A stretch of DNA of 64,000 nucleotides from Pseudomonas corrugata (GCF_001269905.1 NZ_LHVK01000010.1:124001-188000); one strand, 5' to 3'. Shown: positions 1 to 9,257, numbered from the stretch's first letter. The notes: generated from the sequence alone by a model not told the origin. Numbers and translations are program-made.

Positions 1-3000
1 TGTCGAGGTCGTTGGCGACGGTCAGGGTCATGGCGCCCTGGCTCTGCACGGTGCCCTTGCCATTGGTGAGGCTGGCAGCGTCGATCTGCACGCCGCCGTT
101 CTGGCTGTAGATCAGGCCATCGGCGTCGTTCTGCACGGTGCCGGTGCTGGTCAGGATGAGTTGGTCATTGGCGGCGACGGTGCCGCGGTTGCGGTTGTCC
201 AGGCCGGCGGTGAGCAGGGTCAGCAGGCCCTGGCTGGCGATCTGGCCGCCCTGGTTGGTGATCTGCGTGGCGCGGTCGACCCGCAGCGGGCCGATGCTGG
301 CGAGTTTGCCGTTGGTGTTGGTCAGGGCGCCGAGCAGGTCGAGGGTCACGGCGGCGTTGCCGATCAGCTGGCCGCCGGTGTTGTCCAGGGTGGTGCCGGT
401 GAAGCTCAGGGCATTCTGGGCGTTGACGGTGCCGCCGGCGTTGCCGAGGGTCATGGCGTTGATGACCAGGGCGTTACCGCTGTCGATCAGGCCGCCCTGG
501 GCGTTGTTGAGCACACCGCCCGTGACGGTCAGGGTCTGGTCGCCGCCGCTGGAGAGGATGCCGCCGCTGTTGTCCAGGCTGGCGGCGCTGACGGTCAGTT
601 GTTTCTTGCCGACCAGTGCGCCGGCATTGCCGTTGAGCAGCGCCCCGCTGAGGGTGGCGCTGAGGTCTTCGTCGCGGCTCGACAGGGTGCCGCTGTTGCG
701 GTTGTCCAGGCTTGCAGCGGTCAGGCCCAGGCCCTTGAAGCCGGACAGCAAACCGCCTTGGTTGATGACGTCGCGGGCGCCCACAGTCAGCACGCCGTTG
801 CTGATGAGTTGGCCGGCGCTGTTGTCCAGGTCGCGGGTGTTCAGGTCCAGGCTCTGGCTGCTGGAGATTTCGCCGTTCTGGTTGTTCAGGTCCCGCAGGT
901 GCTTGAGGCTGAGAACACCGGCGGTGGTGATAAGGCCGGCGCTGTTGTTGAGGTCGCCGGTGGCGGCGCCGAAGTCGACGGCGATGGCACTGCCGAGCAA
1001 CGAGCCTTGCTGGTTGTTCAGGCCGCTGGTGGTGACGGTCAAGGCATCGGTGGCGCTGATCAGCCCGTTGCCCTGGTTGTTCAACTGGCCGCTGAGGGCC
1101 AGGTCGAGGTTGGCGCGGCTGGTCAGGGTGCCGCCGTTGTTGTTCAGGTTTGCGGCTTCGACGTCCAGCGCGGCGGCGGCGATCAGACCCTTGAGGTTGG
1201 TCAGGGCGTTATCGACGCGCAGGGTCAGGGCCTGGTTGCTCAGCAGTTTGCCGCTGTCGTTGTCCAGGCTTTGCGCGGCCAGGGTGAACGCCTGGGCGCT
1301 GGAGATCTCGCCGCCGTCGTTGTTGACGCCCTTGAGGTTCTTGAGCATCAGCAGCGGTGCGTTGATCAGGCCGTTCTGGTTGTTCAACTGGCCTTGGTTG
1401 AGGTCCAGGGTCAGGGCCGTGTTGCTGAAGAGTTGACCGCCCTGCTGGTCCAGATCGGTGACGCTGACGGTCAGTGCGCCGTTGCTGGCGATGCGGCCGC
1501 CGTTCTGGTTGGTCAGTTTTTGCGTGGTCAGGTCGAGGCTGGTACCGCTGCTCAGGCGGCCGGACTGGCTGTTGTCGAACGCGCCGGTCTCGACCAGCAC
1601 GCCTTGCTTGCCGCTGATGGTGCCACTATTGCGGTTGTCGAGGCTGGCGCTTTTGACCGTGAGGCCGGCGTCGGTGACGAGCTCGCCGCCCTGGTTGAGC
1701 AAGGCATTGTCGAGCTGGAGCCCCAGGGCGCCGGCACTGGAGATGCTGCCTTGTGTGTTGTCGAGGCTGCCGGCCTTCGCGGTCAGGGTACCTTCGCTGC
1801 TGATCAGGCCGGCGACGTTGCTCAAGGCGTTGTCGAGGCGAATGTCCAGGCCTTGGTGGGCGACGAGGCTGCCGCCGCTGTTGTCCAGGCTTTGTCCGGT
1901 GACGGTGCTGGTGCCGGTGCTGAACAGAAGGCCCTTGGTCTGGTTGATGATTGCTGCGACTTTCAGGCCCAGGTCGGTGCCGGCCAGGACCTTGCCGTTG
2001 TCGCTGTTGTTCAGGCGCAGACCGTCGATGTCGATCCCCAGCGAACTGGAAATCTCCCCGCCACGGTTGTCCACGGCGTCGACGTTGAGGGTCAGCGCGC
2101 CTGTCGCGCCGACCAGGCCGCCGTTGCGGTTATCCAGGCCCTGGCCGTTGACGGTCAACGGGCCCTGGGCAACCAGCTCGCCGCCCTGGTTGGTCAGTTC
2201 GGCGACGTTTGCGCTGAGGTCGCTCTTGCTGGAGATGCGCCCGCCAGTGTTATCGACTTCGCTGGTTTCCAGGTGCACCGGGCCCACCGCAGTGAGCAGG
2301 CCAGCCGCGTTATTCAGTTGCGCGCCATCCACCCGCAGCCCGGCCTGACTGCTCAGCAGGCCTTGCTGGCTGTTGTCCAGGGACTCGACAGTCAGTTGCA
2401 TGTCTTGGGCGGACTGGATCTGGCCGGCGTGGTTGTTCAACTGCCCGACAGTGGCCGTGAGGTGACCATCGCTGCTGACGACGCCCTGGGTGTTGAGCAG
2501 GGTGTCGGCGGTGACGGTCAGCGTTTTGCTGCTCAGTACCCGGCCCGTGTTCTGGTTGTCCAGGGTTCCGGCTTCTACAGTCGAGGCCTGTCCGGCGCTC
2601 AAGGTCCCGCCCTGGTTGTTCAGGGTCTGCGTGACGTGGGTCGTCAGGTTGCGGCTGGCGATCACGCTCTTGCCGCTGTTGTTGAGATTCTGCGCGGTGA
2701 GGCTGACATCGCCTGTGACGTTACGGGTGATGTCGGCATTGACCCCGGCTTCGATGACGCCGTTGTTGGTCAACTGCCCGCCGCTGCTCAAGCTGATCTG
2801 GTCGCGGGCGGCAATGCTCTGCTGCACGTCCAGCGCGCCGCTGGTTTGCACGTTGACGCTGGCAGCGTAGACCGCGCCTTGCACGTCGGCGCTGGCGGCC
2901 TTGACGTCGACCGCGCCGGTGGCCGAGGTGTCGGCCAGGCTCAAATGGCCGTTGGCGTCGAGCTGGATGTCTCCACCGCTGGCGATCAACTTGCCGTCCA

Positions 3001-3859
3001 GCTTCACGCCGACACCGGCCTCGGTGCCCACCAACTTGATCGCCCCGGCATACATGCCGCCCAGGGCCGAGGAGTCGATGGCGAGTTGCGGTTTGGTGCT
3101 GCCGTCGTCAGCGCGGGCGGTGGCATCGAGGCTGGTGGCATCGACATCGTTGCGGCCGGCGACGATGGTCAGGTTCCTGGCCTGGATCTCGGCGTTGATC
3201 TTGGCGCTGCGAGTGATGATTTCGAAGCGGTCGACGTTGGTCGCGTTGAGGCCCGCGCCTTCGACGGTGACGCTGCCCTGGTCGACCTGGTAGCGCGTCA
3301 ACTGGCCGTTTTCCACCACCGGTTTGCCGGTGGTCAAAGTTGCCTGGGGGGTGTTGATGAAACCGCAGCCGTTGCAGGTAATCCCGTAGGGGTTGGCCAC
3401 GATGACGTGGGCCGACTGCCCCGCCACTTCGGTGTAGCCGCGCAACTGGCTGGGGCTGCCGCCGTTGACTTCGTTGAGGATGGTGGTGGCGGCCGCGCCG
3501 TTGAGGTTCGGGTTGCCGAGGATGATCCCGCCCAGTTGCGTGGACTGGGTCCGCGACGTGGCGTTGTTGAGGATCACGCCATTGCTGCCGACGTTGTAGT
3601 CCTTGAACTGGTTATGGGACAGGCCGCTGCCGTTGGGCTTGGCGATGTTGACGATGGGCACGCCGTTGCCCGCCTGGCCGAGGCTGGTGCCCGACCCACT
3701 GACGACAATGCCGCCCGCCTGGGCCCACATCGGCTGCCAGAACATGACGTTGGCCAGCAGGAATGCCAGGCCGCGCTTGGGCATGCCGCAGAACCGTTCG
3801 CGGTTTTGCAGGACAGCAGAAGGTTGGCGGGCCAGCAAGGCGTATTGGCGGTCGTCCAT
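1..3859 (-). CDS. Filamentous haemagglutinin-like TpsA exoprotein (3' end beyond window)
   Basis: Large secreted beta-helical protein of a two-partner secretion system. The N-terminus has a long signal region (hydrophobic stretch about residues 30-48 ending near MWAQA), then a haemagglutination-activity (TPS) domain carrying the NPNL and NPYGI motifs that TpsB recognises. From about residue 380 onward the protein is a long series of degenerate units of about 20 residues (LxNxxGxLxSxGxLxL type), as in Fil_haemagg repeats, which fold as a beta-helix. It lies 23 bp downstream of its TpsB gene in the same direction. The C-terminus, which would decide between adhesin, haemolysin or CdiA-like toxin, is outside the window. 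The ATG at 3859 is the first in-frame Met and gives a sensible export signal. Long opposite-strand ORFs here are GC-rich shadows. Confidence 0.9.
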   Translation of the reverse strand, partial: MDDRQYALLARQPSAVLQNRERFCGMPKRGLAFLLANVMFWQPMWAQAGGIVVSGSGTSLGQAGNGVPIVNIAKPNGSGLSHNQFKDYNVGSNGVILNNATSRTQSTQLGGIILGNPNLNGAAATTILNEVNGGSPSQLRGYTEVAGQSAHVIVANPYGITCNGCGFINTPQATLTTGKPVVENGQLTRYQVDQGSVTVEGAGLNATNVDRFEIITRSAKINAEIQARNLTIVAGRNDVDATSLDATARADDGSTKPQLAIDSSALGGMYAGAIKLVGTEAGVGVKLDGKLIASGGDIQLDANGHLSLADTSATGAVDVKAASADVQGAVYAASVNVQTSGALDVQQSIAARDQISLSSGGQLTNNGVIEAGVNADITRNVTGDVSLTAQNLNNSGKSVIASRNLTTHVTQTLNNQGGTLSAGQASTVEAGTLDNQNTGRVLSSKTLTVTADTLLNTQGVVSSDGHLTATVGQLNNHAGQIQSAQDMQLTVESLDNSQQGLLSSQAGLRVDGAQLNNAAGLLTAVGPVHLETSEVDNTGGRISSKSDLSANVAELTNQGGELVAQGPLTVNGQGLDNRNGGLVGATGALTLNVDAVDNRGGEISSSLGIDIDGLRLNNSDNGKVLAGTDLGLKVAAIINQTKGLLFSTGTSTVTGQSLDNSGGSLVAHQGLDIRLDNALSNVAGLISSEGTLTAKAGSLDNTQGSISSAGALGLQLDNALLNQGGELVTDAGLTVKSASLDNRNSGTISGKQGVLVETGAFDNSQSGRLSSGTSLDLTTQKLTNQNGGRIASNGALTVSVTDLDQQGGQLFSNTALTLDLNQGQLNNQNGLINAPLLMLKNLKGVNNDGGEISSAQAFTLAAQSLDNDSGKLLSNQALTLRVDNALTNLKGLIAAAALDVEAANLNNNGGTLTSRANLDLALSGQLNNQGNGLISATDALTVTTSGLNNQQGSLLGSAIAVDFGAATGDLNNSAGLITTAGVLSLKHLRDLNNQNGEISSSQSLDLNTRDLDNSAGQLISNGVLTVGARDVINQGGLLSGFKGLGLTAASLDNRNSGTLSSRDEDLSATLSGALLNGNAGALVGKKQLTVSAASLDNSGGILSSGGDQTLTVTGGVLNNAQGGLIDSGNALVINAMTLGNAGGTVNAQNALSFTGTTLDNTGGQLIGNAAVTLDLLGALTNTNGKLASIGPLRVDRATQITNQGGQIASQGLLTLLTAGLDNRNRGTVAANDQLILTSTGTVQNDADGLIYSQNGGVQIDAASLTNGKGTVQSQGAMTLTVANDLD

Positions 3860-3882
3860 GATCAGGTCTCGTTGCAACAGAA

Positions 3883-5589
3883 TTAAATGGATAGATCAAC
3901 GCGGAAATAGATCGGCGCTTCACGCTCGGTCAGCGCATCCGGGCGTTCCAGGGAGTGGGCGAAGGTGACGCTGGTGGTGAGGTGCTGCCCACGGGCGAAC
4001 AGCTCCAGCGAGTTGCTCGACATGCGCCCGTGCTGATCGCCGTTGTAGCGGGTCCCGCTGATCACGCCCTGGTCATACCCCAGGCTGGTGCCGTATTCGG
4101 CGAACACCGGGCGCAGCCATTCCAGGGTCACCGGGCGGCTCCAGCGCAGGTCGTTGCGCCAGTAGCCACCGTTGTCACCGGCCAACGATTGGTCCTTGTA
4201 GCCACGAATCGAGGACTCCCCGCCCAAGCTCAGGCGCTGCGGGCTGAACAGCACGTCTTCGCTGTGCTGGCCGGTCATCAAGCTGCTGAAGCTGAAAGAC
4301 TCGTCCCACAGTTTGAACGGTTGCAGATAGCTGACCGTGGCGGTGTATTTGCGATAGCGGGCGTCAGCCTGGCCGGGTGCCGGGTCGTGGTTGGCCTGGG
4401 CATCGAAGGCGCCGATGCCTTGCTGCATGCCCAAGTCCAGGTTGACGAAGGCACTGCCGACTCGACGGCCGTGGTTGATACCGAACTGCGCTTCGCTCAG
4501 GCGATTGCTGCTGAGGGCCAGTTTGCTGTCTTCGATGAAGTTGTTGCTGCGCAAGTACGCCAGCCCGGTGTTGAGGGAGGTCTTGCTCAGGGCGTCGCGG
4601 TAGATCACTCGCTCGACCCGCAGCTGATGGTTCTGGCTATCGCCGGTCTGCTTGAAGTTGAAACCGTTGGCCGCGATCTGCGAGCGGTACTCGCTCTGGC
4701 TGTAGGTGTAGCTGACGTTCCACCAGCCAAACGGCAGGTTGTAATAGAGCATGGCGTTGCGCGAGGTGTGCTGGTGATCGCTCATCGCGTCATGACCGCC
4801 GCGCAACATCAGTTGGTCGGCCAGGCCCAGTGGACTGTCCCACTCGAAGCGGGTGCCCCACTGCTGCTCGCCGGTGCTGCGCTGGCCGTCGTTGCTCCGG
4901 GACAGCCCGGCGCGCCAGGGCTTTTGCGGAGTATTCTTGACCAGCACTTCACTGCCGCCGACGTTCTGGCCGGGGGTCAGTTCCATCTGCGCCTGGTTCG
5001 ATGGCAAGCGATTGAGCTGGTCGACCATCTGCTCGATTTCCCGCAGGTTGACCAGATCGCCGGTCTTGCCGGGAAACGCCATGGCCAATTCACGCGCCGA
5101 CAGCTGGCTGTTTTCGGCGCCTTTCAAGCCTTCGAGCCGGCCCTCGACCACCAGCACTTGCAGGTGACCGCTGGACAGGTCCTGCTGCGGCAAGTAGGCA
5201 CGGCTGGTGACCAGGCCTTTCTCGATGTAGTGGTCGGTGATGACCTTGAGCAGTTCATTGAGCTGGGGCACGCCCAGGCATTGGCCGATGTAGGGCTTGA
5301 GCAGCCGCTCGCGTTCACCGGCCGAAAGGCTGTCGGCGCCCTTGAGTTCGATGGTCTTGATGGGAAAGCAACGGGTATCGACTGGCGCGGCCGGCCGGGT
5401 CGGTTTCGCCTCCTGGCCGGGCAGGTCCTTGAGCTCTTCCAGACGACGACGCTGCTCTTCGAGCAAACGGTTCTGGCGCTCGCGGATCAGGTCGGTTTCA
5501 CCGGGGGTGGGGGCGGCGTGAGCCAGGGTAAGCGGAGACAGGCACAGCAAAACCAGGCACAACCTCGCCCAAAGGGCGGGTGAGGACAT
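3883..5589 (-). CDS. TpsB outer-membrane transporter (ShlB/FhaC/HecB family)
   Basis: Outer-membrane beta-barrel of the Omp85 superfamily that exports the adjacent TpsA protein. The 568-residue product has a cleavable signal peptide (about residues 1-25, ending LAHA), a Gln/Arg/Glu-rich N-terminal helix, a POTRA domain starting near CFPIKTIELKG (about residues 73-150), and a C-terminal barrel containing the conserved loop-6 IRGY motif. Length fits the family (550-600). The start ATG is preceded by GAGGGA with 6-nt spacing. First gene of the tpsB-tpsA operon; a promoter-like sequence with an overlapping palindrome lies about 45-70 nt upstream. Confidence 0.93.
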   Translation of the reverse strand: MSSPALWARLCLVLLCLSPLTLAHAAPTPGETDLIRERQNRLLEEQRRRLEELKDLPGQEAKPTRPAAPVDTRCFPIKTIELKGADSLSAGERERLLKPYIGQCLGVPQLNELLKVITDHYIEKGLVTSRAYLPQQDLSSGHLQVLVVEGRLEGLKGAENSQLSARELAMAFPGKTGDLVNLREIEQMVDQLNRLPSNQAQMELTPGQNVGGSEVLVKNTPQKPWRAGLSRSNDGQRSTGEQQWGTRFEWDSPLGLADQLMLRGGHDAMSDHQHTSRNAMLYYNLPFGWWNVSYTYSQSEYRSQIAANGFNFKQTGDSQNHQLRVERVIYRDALSKTSLNTGLAYLRSNNFIEDSKLALSSNRLSEAQFGINHGRRVGSAFVNLDLGMQQGIGAFDAQANHDPAPGQADARYRKYTATVSYLQPFKLWDESFSFSSLMTGQHSEDVLFSPQRLSLGGESSIRGYKDQSLAGDNGGYWRNDLRWSRPVTLEWLRPVFAEYGTSLGYDQGVISGTRYNGDQHGRMSSNSLELFARGQHLTTSVTFAHSLERPDALTEREAPIYFRVDLSI

Positions 5590-5630
5590 GTTCGATCCCT
5601 CGATATAAGTGACATCAAAATAGTGGCGCG

Positions 5631-5660
5631 ATACTAGTTAGCCATCATATTGACGTCAAT
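5631..5660 (-). promoter_or_regulatory. Probable promoter of the tpsB-tpsA operon with overlapping palindrome
   Basis: On the minus strand TTGACG (5659-5654) and TAGTAT (5636-5631) are separated by exactly 17 nt, a sigma-70-like arrangement upstream of the tpsB start. The perfect 12-bp palindrome ATTGACGTCAAT (5649-5660) overlaps the -35 box and could be an operator. The regulator is unknown; the assignment is inferred from spacing only. Confidence 0.5.
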
Positions 5661-5772
5661 TAAATATTCGAGTTTTTAGGCTACTGGCTGGAACCCTTGA
5701 TCTGAAATCAGATGCCTCCTATTCAGTGGCCAATAGTCGCGACCGGACAGACAACGTGGCCACTGTCCCCAT

Positions 5773-5970
5773 AAAAAAACCGGACCCAGCGTCTAATACC
5801 AGTCAGTTAAGGATCAAACGGCGCAAAACCTGTGGGAGCAAAGCTTGCTCGCGATAACGACAGCCCCGTCAACATTGCTGCTGGCTGACTTACCACAATC
5901 GCGAGCAAGCTTTGCTCCCACAGGTTTGTGGCTTAACTGAGTGGCATTAGACCCTGCGTCCGGTTTTTTT
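5773..5970. repeat. 198-bp composite element: REP pair inside a terminator-like stem (copy 1)
   Basis: Outer arms AAAAAAACCGGAC (5773-5785) and GTCCGGTTTTTTT (5958-5970) are perfect inverses and look like a bidirectional rho-independent terminator. Inside lie a second inverse pair (GTCTAAT / ATTAGAC) and a REP pair with arms of about 29 nt (5826-5854 and 5899-5927). A copy of the same length in opposite orientation lies at 9041-9238. It occupies most of the 440-bp gap between the tps operon and the gene at 6030, downstream of the latter's stop, so it may end that transcript. Apart from the tps promoter nothing else is seen in the gap. Confidence 0.85.
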
Positions 5971-6029
5971 CGAAGCGCGCGGTGCCCGCTTCAGCAGGCG
6001 GGGTTATCCGTGCTTGCGCGCTTCACCGC

Positions 6030-8537
6030 TCAAGGTGTTTGTCTGCTACTTGCCTCCTTCTCAATAGCCTCCCTATTCCGGGGACCGAAAGAGTATTTCA
6101 GGGCTCGTTCCTTCATCGTGCGCGGGTCCGGCAAGCCTACGGTCTCCGGGTTCGCAAAGCCGGTTTGTTTATTACCGAGCGTAGGATTGATGGCATCGAA
6201 CAGAAAACTGAAACCTTGTTTCAGCGAACTCTGGGCAATGCCGTGACACCCCATGCAGCCACCCATGGTCAGGCTTTGAGTACTGTGAGCGTAATCCGGC
6301 ACATTGATGTTCGCGTGGTTGCGCGCATTGGTCAGGGTGTTGTCATTCGGAATCGGGAATACATTGCTTCCACGAAACAGCTGAATCCCCGGCTGGCTAC
6401 TTTCGACCATGATATTGGCCAGGTAGTAATCCGGATCGGTTTGAGTGCTCGACGGGATGGCTTGCACGCCTTTAAGGCGATAGTGCTTCCAGACCGAATT
6501 ATCGAACTCACTGCTGCCGTCCATGAGCTGTTTGACCCTGTTGTTCACCGCTTCAACCTCGGAATAAATGGTCGGCGGTTGCACCACTCGGATCGGGCCG
6601 GCCTGCCCCTCGGGAATCCCGTTACTGTTGGAGTAGACCGGCGGAATCAGATTTGCCATGGCGACGAGCCCCGCCTTAGGCAAAGGGACCGTATGGGTTT
6701 TGTTGCCGTCGGAGAAGGTGGCGGTCGGGGGATTGTCTGCAGGATCGAGACCGGGGTAGGCAATCGTGTTGTAGTTGGCGATGTAATAGAGTCCGCTCGG
6801 CGACTTGCCATCGGACAAGGTCAGGGCATCCTCGTGCTCGAACGTTGCGAATATGAAAGTCGGATAGTTGGGCGTCTTGTGGATGATATGCAGGGCGACC
6901 AGCGCGTAGTCTTCATTGTGCGCCACCGGCGCATCATCTTTACCCTGATAGGTCACCACCGTCGCCGTATGGTAGCGCGCGCGATTCTGTACCGGAATGT
7001 CTGCCAGCTTGCGCCATGCTGCCTTGACCTCCACCGCACCGTCGGGCAGCACGATATGGTCTGGAAGACTGCTCAGGGTTCTCGCGTATTCGTAAACGAC
7101 AGGGTTGGCCTTGGCCTCGAACAGGATCTGACTGTCGTTCGAAGGGGCATAGTCGCTTCCTGTCTTCGCCGCATTCGGCGGGTTGACCGGGAAAAATATC
7201 GCGTTCTGCCCTATCTGGGTCGCCTCGTCCAGATTGTTGTAATGGGCATAGGTAGCGCCTGCCGCCAAGGGTGCTCCGGTGGGGAACTGGATGTAGCTGT
7301 ATTGAGGCTCGGAACCAAACGGGCGCATAGGACCGCCTGCGGAGTTTTTTTGCTCTTTTGCCCCCGGAAACAGCTCGGTACGGTGAGCAAAGGTTTGCCA
7401 CAACAAGGGGTTGGGAGATTGTGAAGCCTTGCCCGAATCGGCAAAGCTGCTGTCGGGATTGCCGACGCCACGGTTAGCCGGCAACGGGGTCTTGGCCGTA
7501 TTGTTCAGGGCGAAAAAGCTCCGCCAGGCGAAGGTTGCATAGTCGGTATGGCTGAGCCCCGTCGCCAGGTCCGCAGGCAGCTGCGGGTTGTCCGTCGTCA
7601 GATCGCCTGTGGTAATGGCATAGGAAACACCCAGTCCCGGCGCGCCCGTCAAATCCCCGAACGTTTTGGAAAAATAGGGACTCCAGTTGACCCCGTCGGT
7701 TGAAGCGAACGTATTAGTGCCACTGCTGATGAAAATTCGGTTGCCAATCATTGTTGCGCGGCTCAACAGAAGCTCATTGGCTATACCCGACAGCGTTTGC
7801 TCATCACCCCAATGAGCACTGCGGTCGTAGGCACGCACGGCCAAATGGCCAATATCATAAGAGTAGTAGAGCAACAGTTCACCGTTATAAACCACCGGCA
7901 CTATGCTCAGGATCCTGTAAGCATTCTCCTTGAACCCGAGATTTGGCTGGCTCCACTGAAGACCGTCGTCCGAGGTTACGTAGTAAACAGTGCTATCGTC
8001 CTCTTCGCAGTAGAAAACAAACAATTGTCCGTTGTACACCACAGGACTGTTATAGGCCGCATCACTGGAGGCCGTGACAGGACTGACGCTGGACCAGCTC
8101 ATGCCATCTTCGGAACTGATGCTGTTTATTTGAGCCTGGCCGGTAAAGGTCAGTATCAGCTTTTGCTTGAACACCGTTACTGAAACATTACCCAGGATGT
8201 TGGCGACGGGGATGGGCTGTGGAGGAGACCAATTATTTCCCTCCACCGAAGTGGAAAAATAGATATGAGCGGTATCATTATCGCTGACCCAGAACATATA
8301 CAGCTTGCCTTTGAACGATTGCACTGCGGGTGTAAACAACCCAACCGAAGTGGCTGGCACACTGCTGGTTACAGACGGTTTTCCATTGATGGCATCAGGA
8401 CTATCGAATACATCCACTTCAATCCCCACACCTCGTTGCGGAGTAGCAATGATCACGCTTTCCGCATAAGTCGATGAGACCGCGAACACGCTGCACAGGC
8501 ACAACATCAGTCGGCTGAATACCGCTCTAAGGGTCAT
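6030..8537 (-). CDS. Exported protein with Asp-box-like propeller and single CXXCH haem motif
   Basis: Function unknown; 835 residues. A signal peptide (hydrophobic to about residue 23, ending STYA) directs export. The N-terminal third repeats S-x-D-G-x-x-W-S motifs (EDGMSWS, SDDGLQWSQ, STDGVNWSP and others) typical of Asp-box/sialidase-type beta-propellers. The C-terminal part holds one CMGCH c-type haem site near residue 760 within GGCMGCHG. The middle has an AWRSFFALN segment resembling that of uncharacterised haem proteins. Two ATGs compete: the upstream one (8546) overlaps the ribosome-binding AAAGGA, whereas ATG 8537 has 9-nt spacing and was chosen. Standalone gene; its role as an oxidoreductase or glycan-binding haem protein is inference. 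Confidence 0.8.
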   Translation of the reverse strand: MTLRAVFSRLMLCLCSVFAVSSTYAESVIIATPQRGVGIEVDVFDSPDAINGKPSVTSSVPATSVGLFTPAVQSFKGKLYMFWVSDNDTAHIYFSTSVEGNNWSPPQPIPVANILGNVSVTVFKQKLILTFTGQAQINSISSEDGMSWSSVSPVTASSDAAYNSPVVYNGQLFVFYCEEDDSTVYYVTSDDGLQWSQPNLGFKENAYRILSIVPVVYNGELLLYYSYDIGHLAVRAYDRSAHWGDEQTLSGIANELLLSRATMIGNRIFISSGTNTFASTDGVNWSPYFSKTFGDLTGAPGLGVSYAITTGDLTTDNPQLPADLATGLSHTDYATFAWRSFFALNNTAKTPLPANRGVGNPDSSFADSGKASQSPNPLLWQTFAHRTELFPGAKEQKNSAGGPMRPFGSEPQYSYIQFPTGAPLAAGATYAHYNNLDEATQIGQNAIFFPVNPPNAAKTGSDYAPSNDSQILFEAKANPVVYEYARTLSSLPDHIVLPDGAVEVKAAWRKLADIPVQNRARYHTATVVTYQGKDDAPVAHNEDYALVALHIIHKTPNYPTFIFATFEHEDALTLSDGKSPSGLYYIANYNTIAYPGLDPADNPPTATFSDGNKTHTVPLPKAGLVAMANLIPPVYSNSNGIPEGQAGPIRVVQPPTIYSEVEAVNNRVKQLMDGSSEFDNSVWKHYRLKGVQAIPSSTQTDPDYYLANIMVESSQPGIQLFRGSNVFPIPNDNTLTNARNHANINVPDYAHSTQSLTMGGCMGCHGIAQSSLKQGFSFLFDAINPTLGNKQTGFANPETVGLPDPRTMKERALKYSFGPRNREAIEKEASSRQTP

Positions 8538-8745
8538 AGCTTTCATTCCTTTGAATAATCCTGGTCAAGAAGCGGCCCAGCATTGCAGGCGCAACGCCAT
8601 CGGTCGTTTTTCCATGGTAGTCGACTGTTTAATATCGGCCAGGGCCATTCCGAAAAGAAGTCACCAGGACGGCGGTCAATGAACTTTCCACCCGACATCG
8701 GCCTCAACCCATTACCTGCCCAACAAGGAATACGAGGCCCACATC

Positions 8746-9021
8746 ATGAAAACCCTCCTGACATTCACCCTCGCCGCCACGCTCACCTGCGCCCTGCCCG
8801 CTTGGGCCACTTGCAGCCCGGAAGAAGCCACCGCCAAACGCGAACAGCTCGCTCAGGAAGTGAGCAAGCTCACCCAGCAGAACCCGGCCAAGGCCAAGGA
8901 AATGAATGATGAGCTGCAGGCCATGGATCTGGAGACCGCCAGCAAGGAGGTGCCGGACAAGTGCCAGTTGATTGATAAGCGCCTGGAGGAATTGAAGGAT
9001 GCGGGGAAGAAGGCAGGTTGA
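8746..9021 (+). CDS. Small periplasmic helical protein of unknown function
   Basis: A 91-residue product with a clear signal peptide (MKTLLTFTLAATLTC then AWA) and a mature domain of about 68 residues that is rich in Lys/Glu/Ala and predicted to be mostly helical. It has two cysteines in the mature part (ATCSPEE and PDKCQL), which could form one disulfide. No family recognised. The start has GAGG about 10 nt upstream. It converges on the helicase gene at 9258, with the composite terminator-like element between them. Confidence 0.75.
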   Translation: MKTLLTFTLAATLTCALPAWATCSPEEATAKREQLAQEVSKLTQQNPAKAKEMNDELQAMDLETASKEVPDKCQLIDKRLEELKDAGKKAG

Positions 9022-9040
9022 TTGCTTGGCGAATACGCAT

Positions 9041-9238
9041 AAAAAAACCGGACCCAAGGTTCTAATGCCGATCAGTTAAGCCACAAACCTGTGGGAGCAA
9101 AGCTTGCTCGCGATTGCGGTAAGTCAGTCAGCAACAACGTTGACTGATCTGTCGCTATCGCGAGCAAGCTTTGCTCCCACAGGGGTTGTGCCATTTGATC
9201 CTTAACTGACTGGCATTAACCCAAGGTCCGGTTCTTTT
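9041..9238. repeat. 198-bp composite element: REP pair inside a terminator-like stem (copy 2, inverted)
   Basis: Outer arms AAAAAAACCGGAC (9041-9053) and GTCCGGTTCTTTT (9226-9238) enclose flanks and a REP pair matching copy 1 at 5773-5970. The left flank here (TCAGTTAAGCCACAAACCTG) is the reverse complement of the right flank of copy 1, so the element is inverted. It sits between convergent genes, where a bidirectional terminator is expected. Confidence 0.85.
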
Positions 9239-9257
9239 ATACAGCCTTACGGCCGAT

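Noticed and set aside
161..3886. 1241-codon plus-strand open frame opposite tpsA
   Set aside because: The composition is an antisense reflection of the repetitive GC-rich tpsA gene; there is no signal, no domain and no ribosome-binding site. The minus-strand product has clear TPS motifs.
3955..5583. 542-codon plus-strand open frame opposite tpsB
   Set aside because: No recognisable features; the opposite strand encodes a complete TpsB with signal peptide and POTRA domain.
5982..7424. 480-codon plus-strand open frame
   Set aside because: Antisense to the haem-propeller gene, which has a signal peptide, Asp-box repeats and CXXCH. The plus frame has none.
8583..8909. 108-codon plus-strand frame overlapping the small periplasmic protein
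   Set aside because: Overlaps a better gene with signal peptide in another frame and shows no domain.
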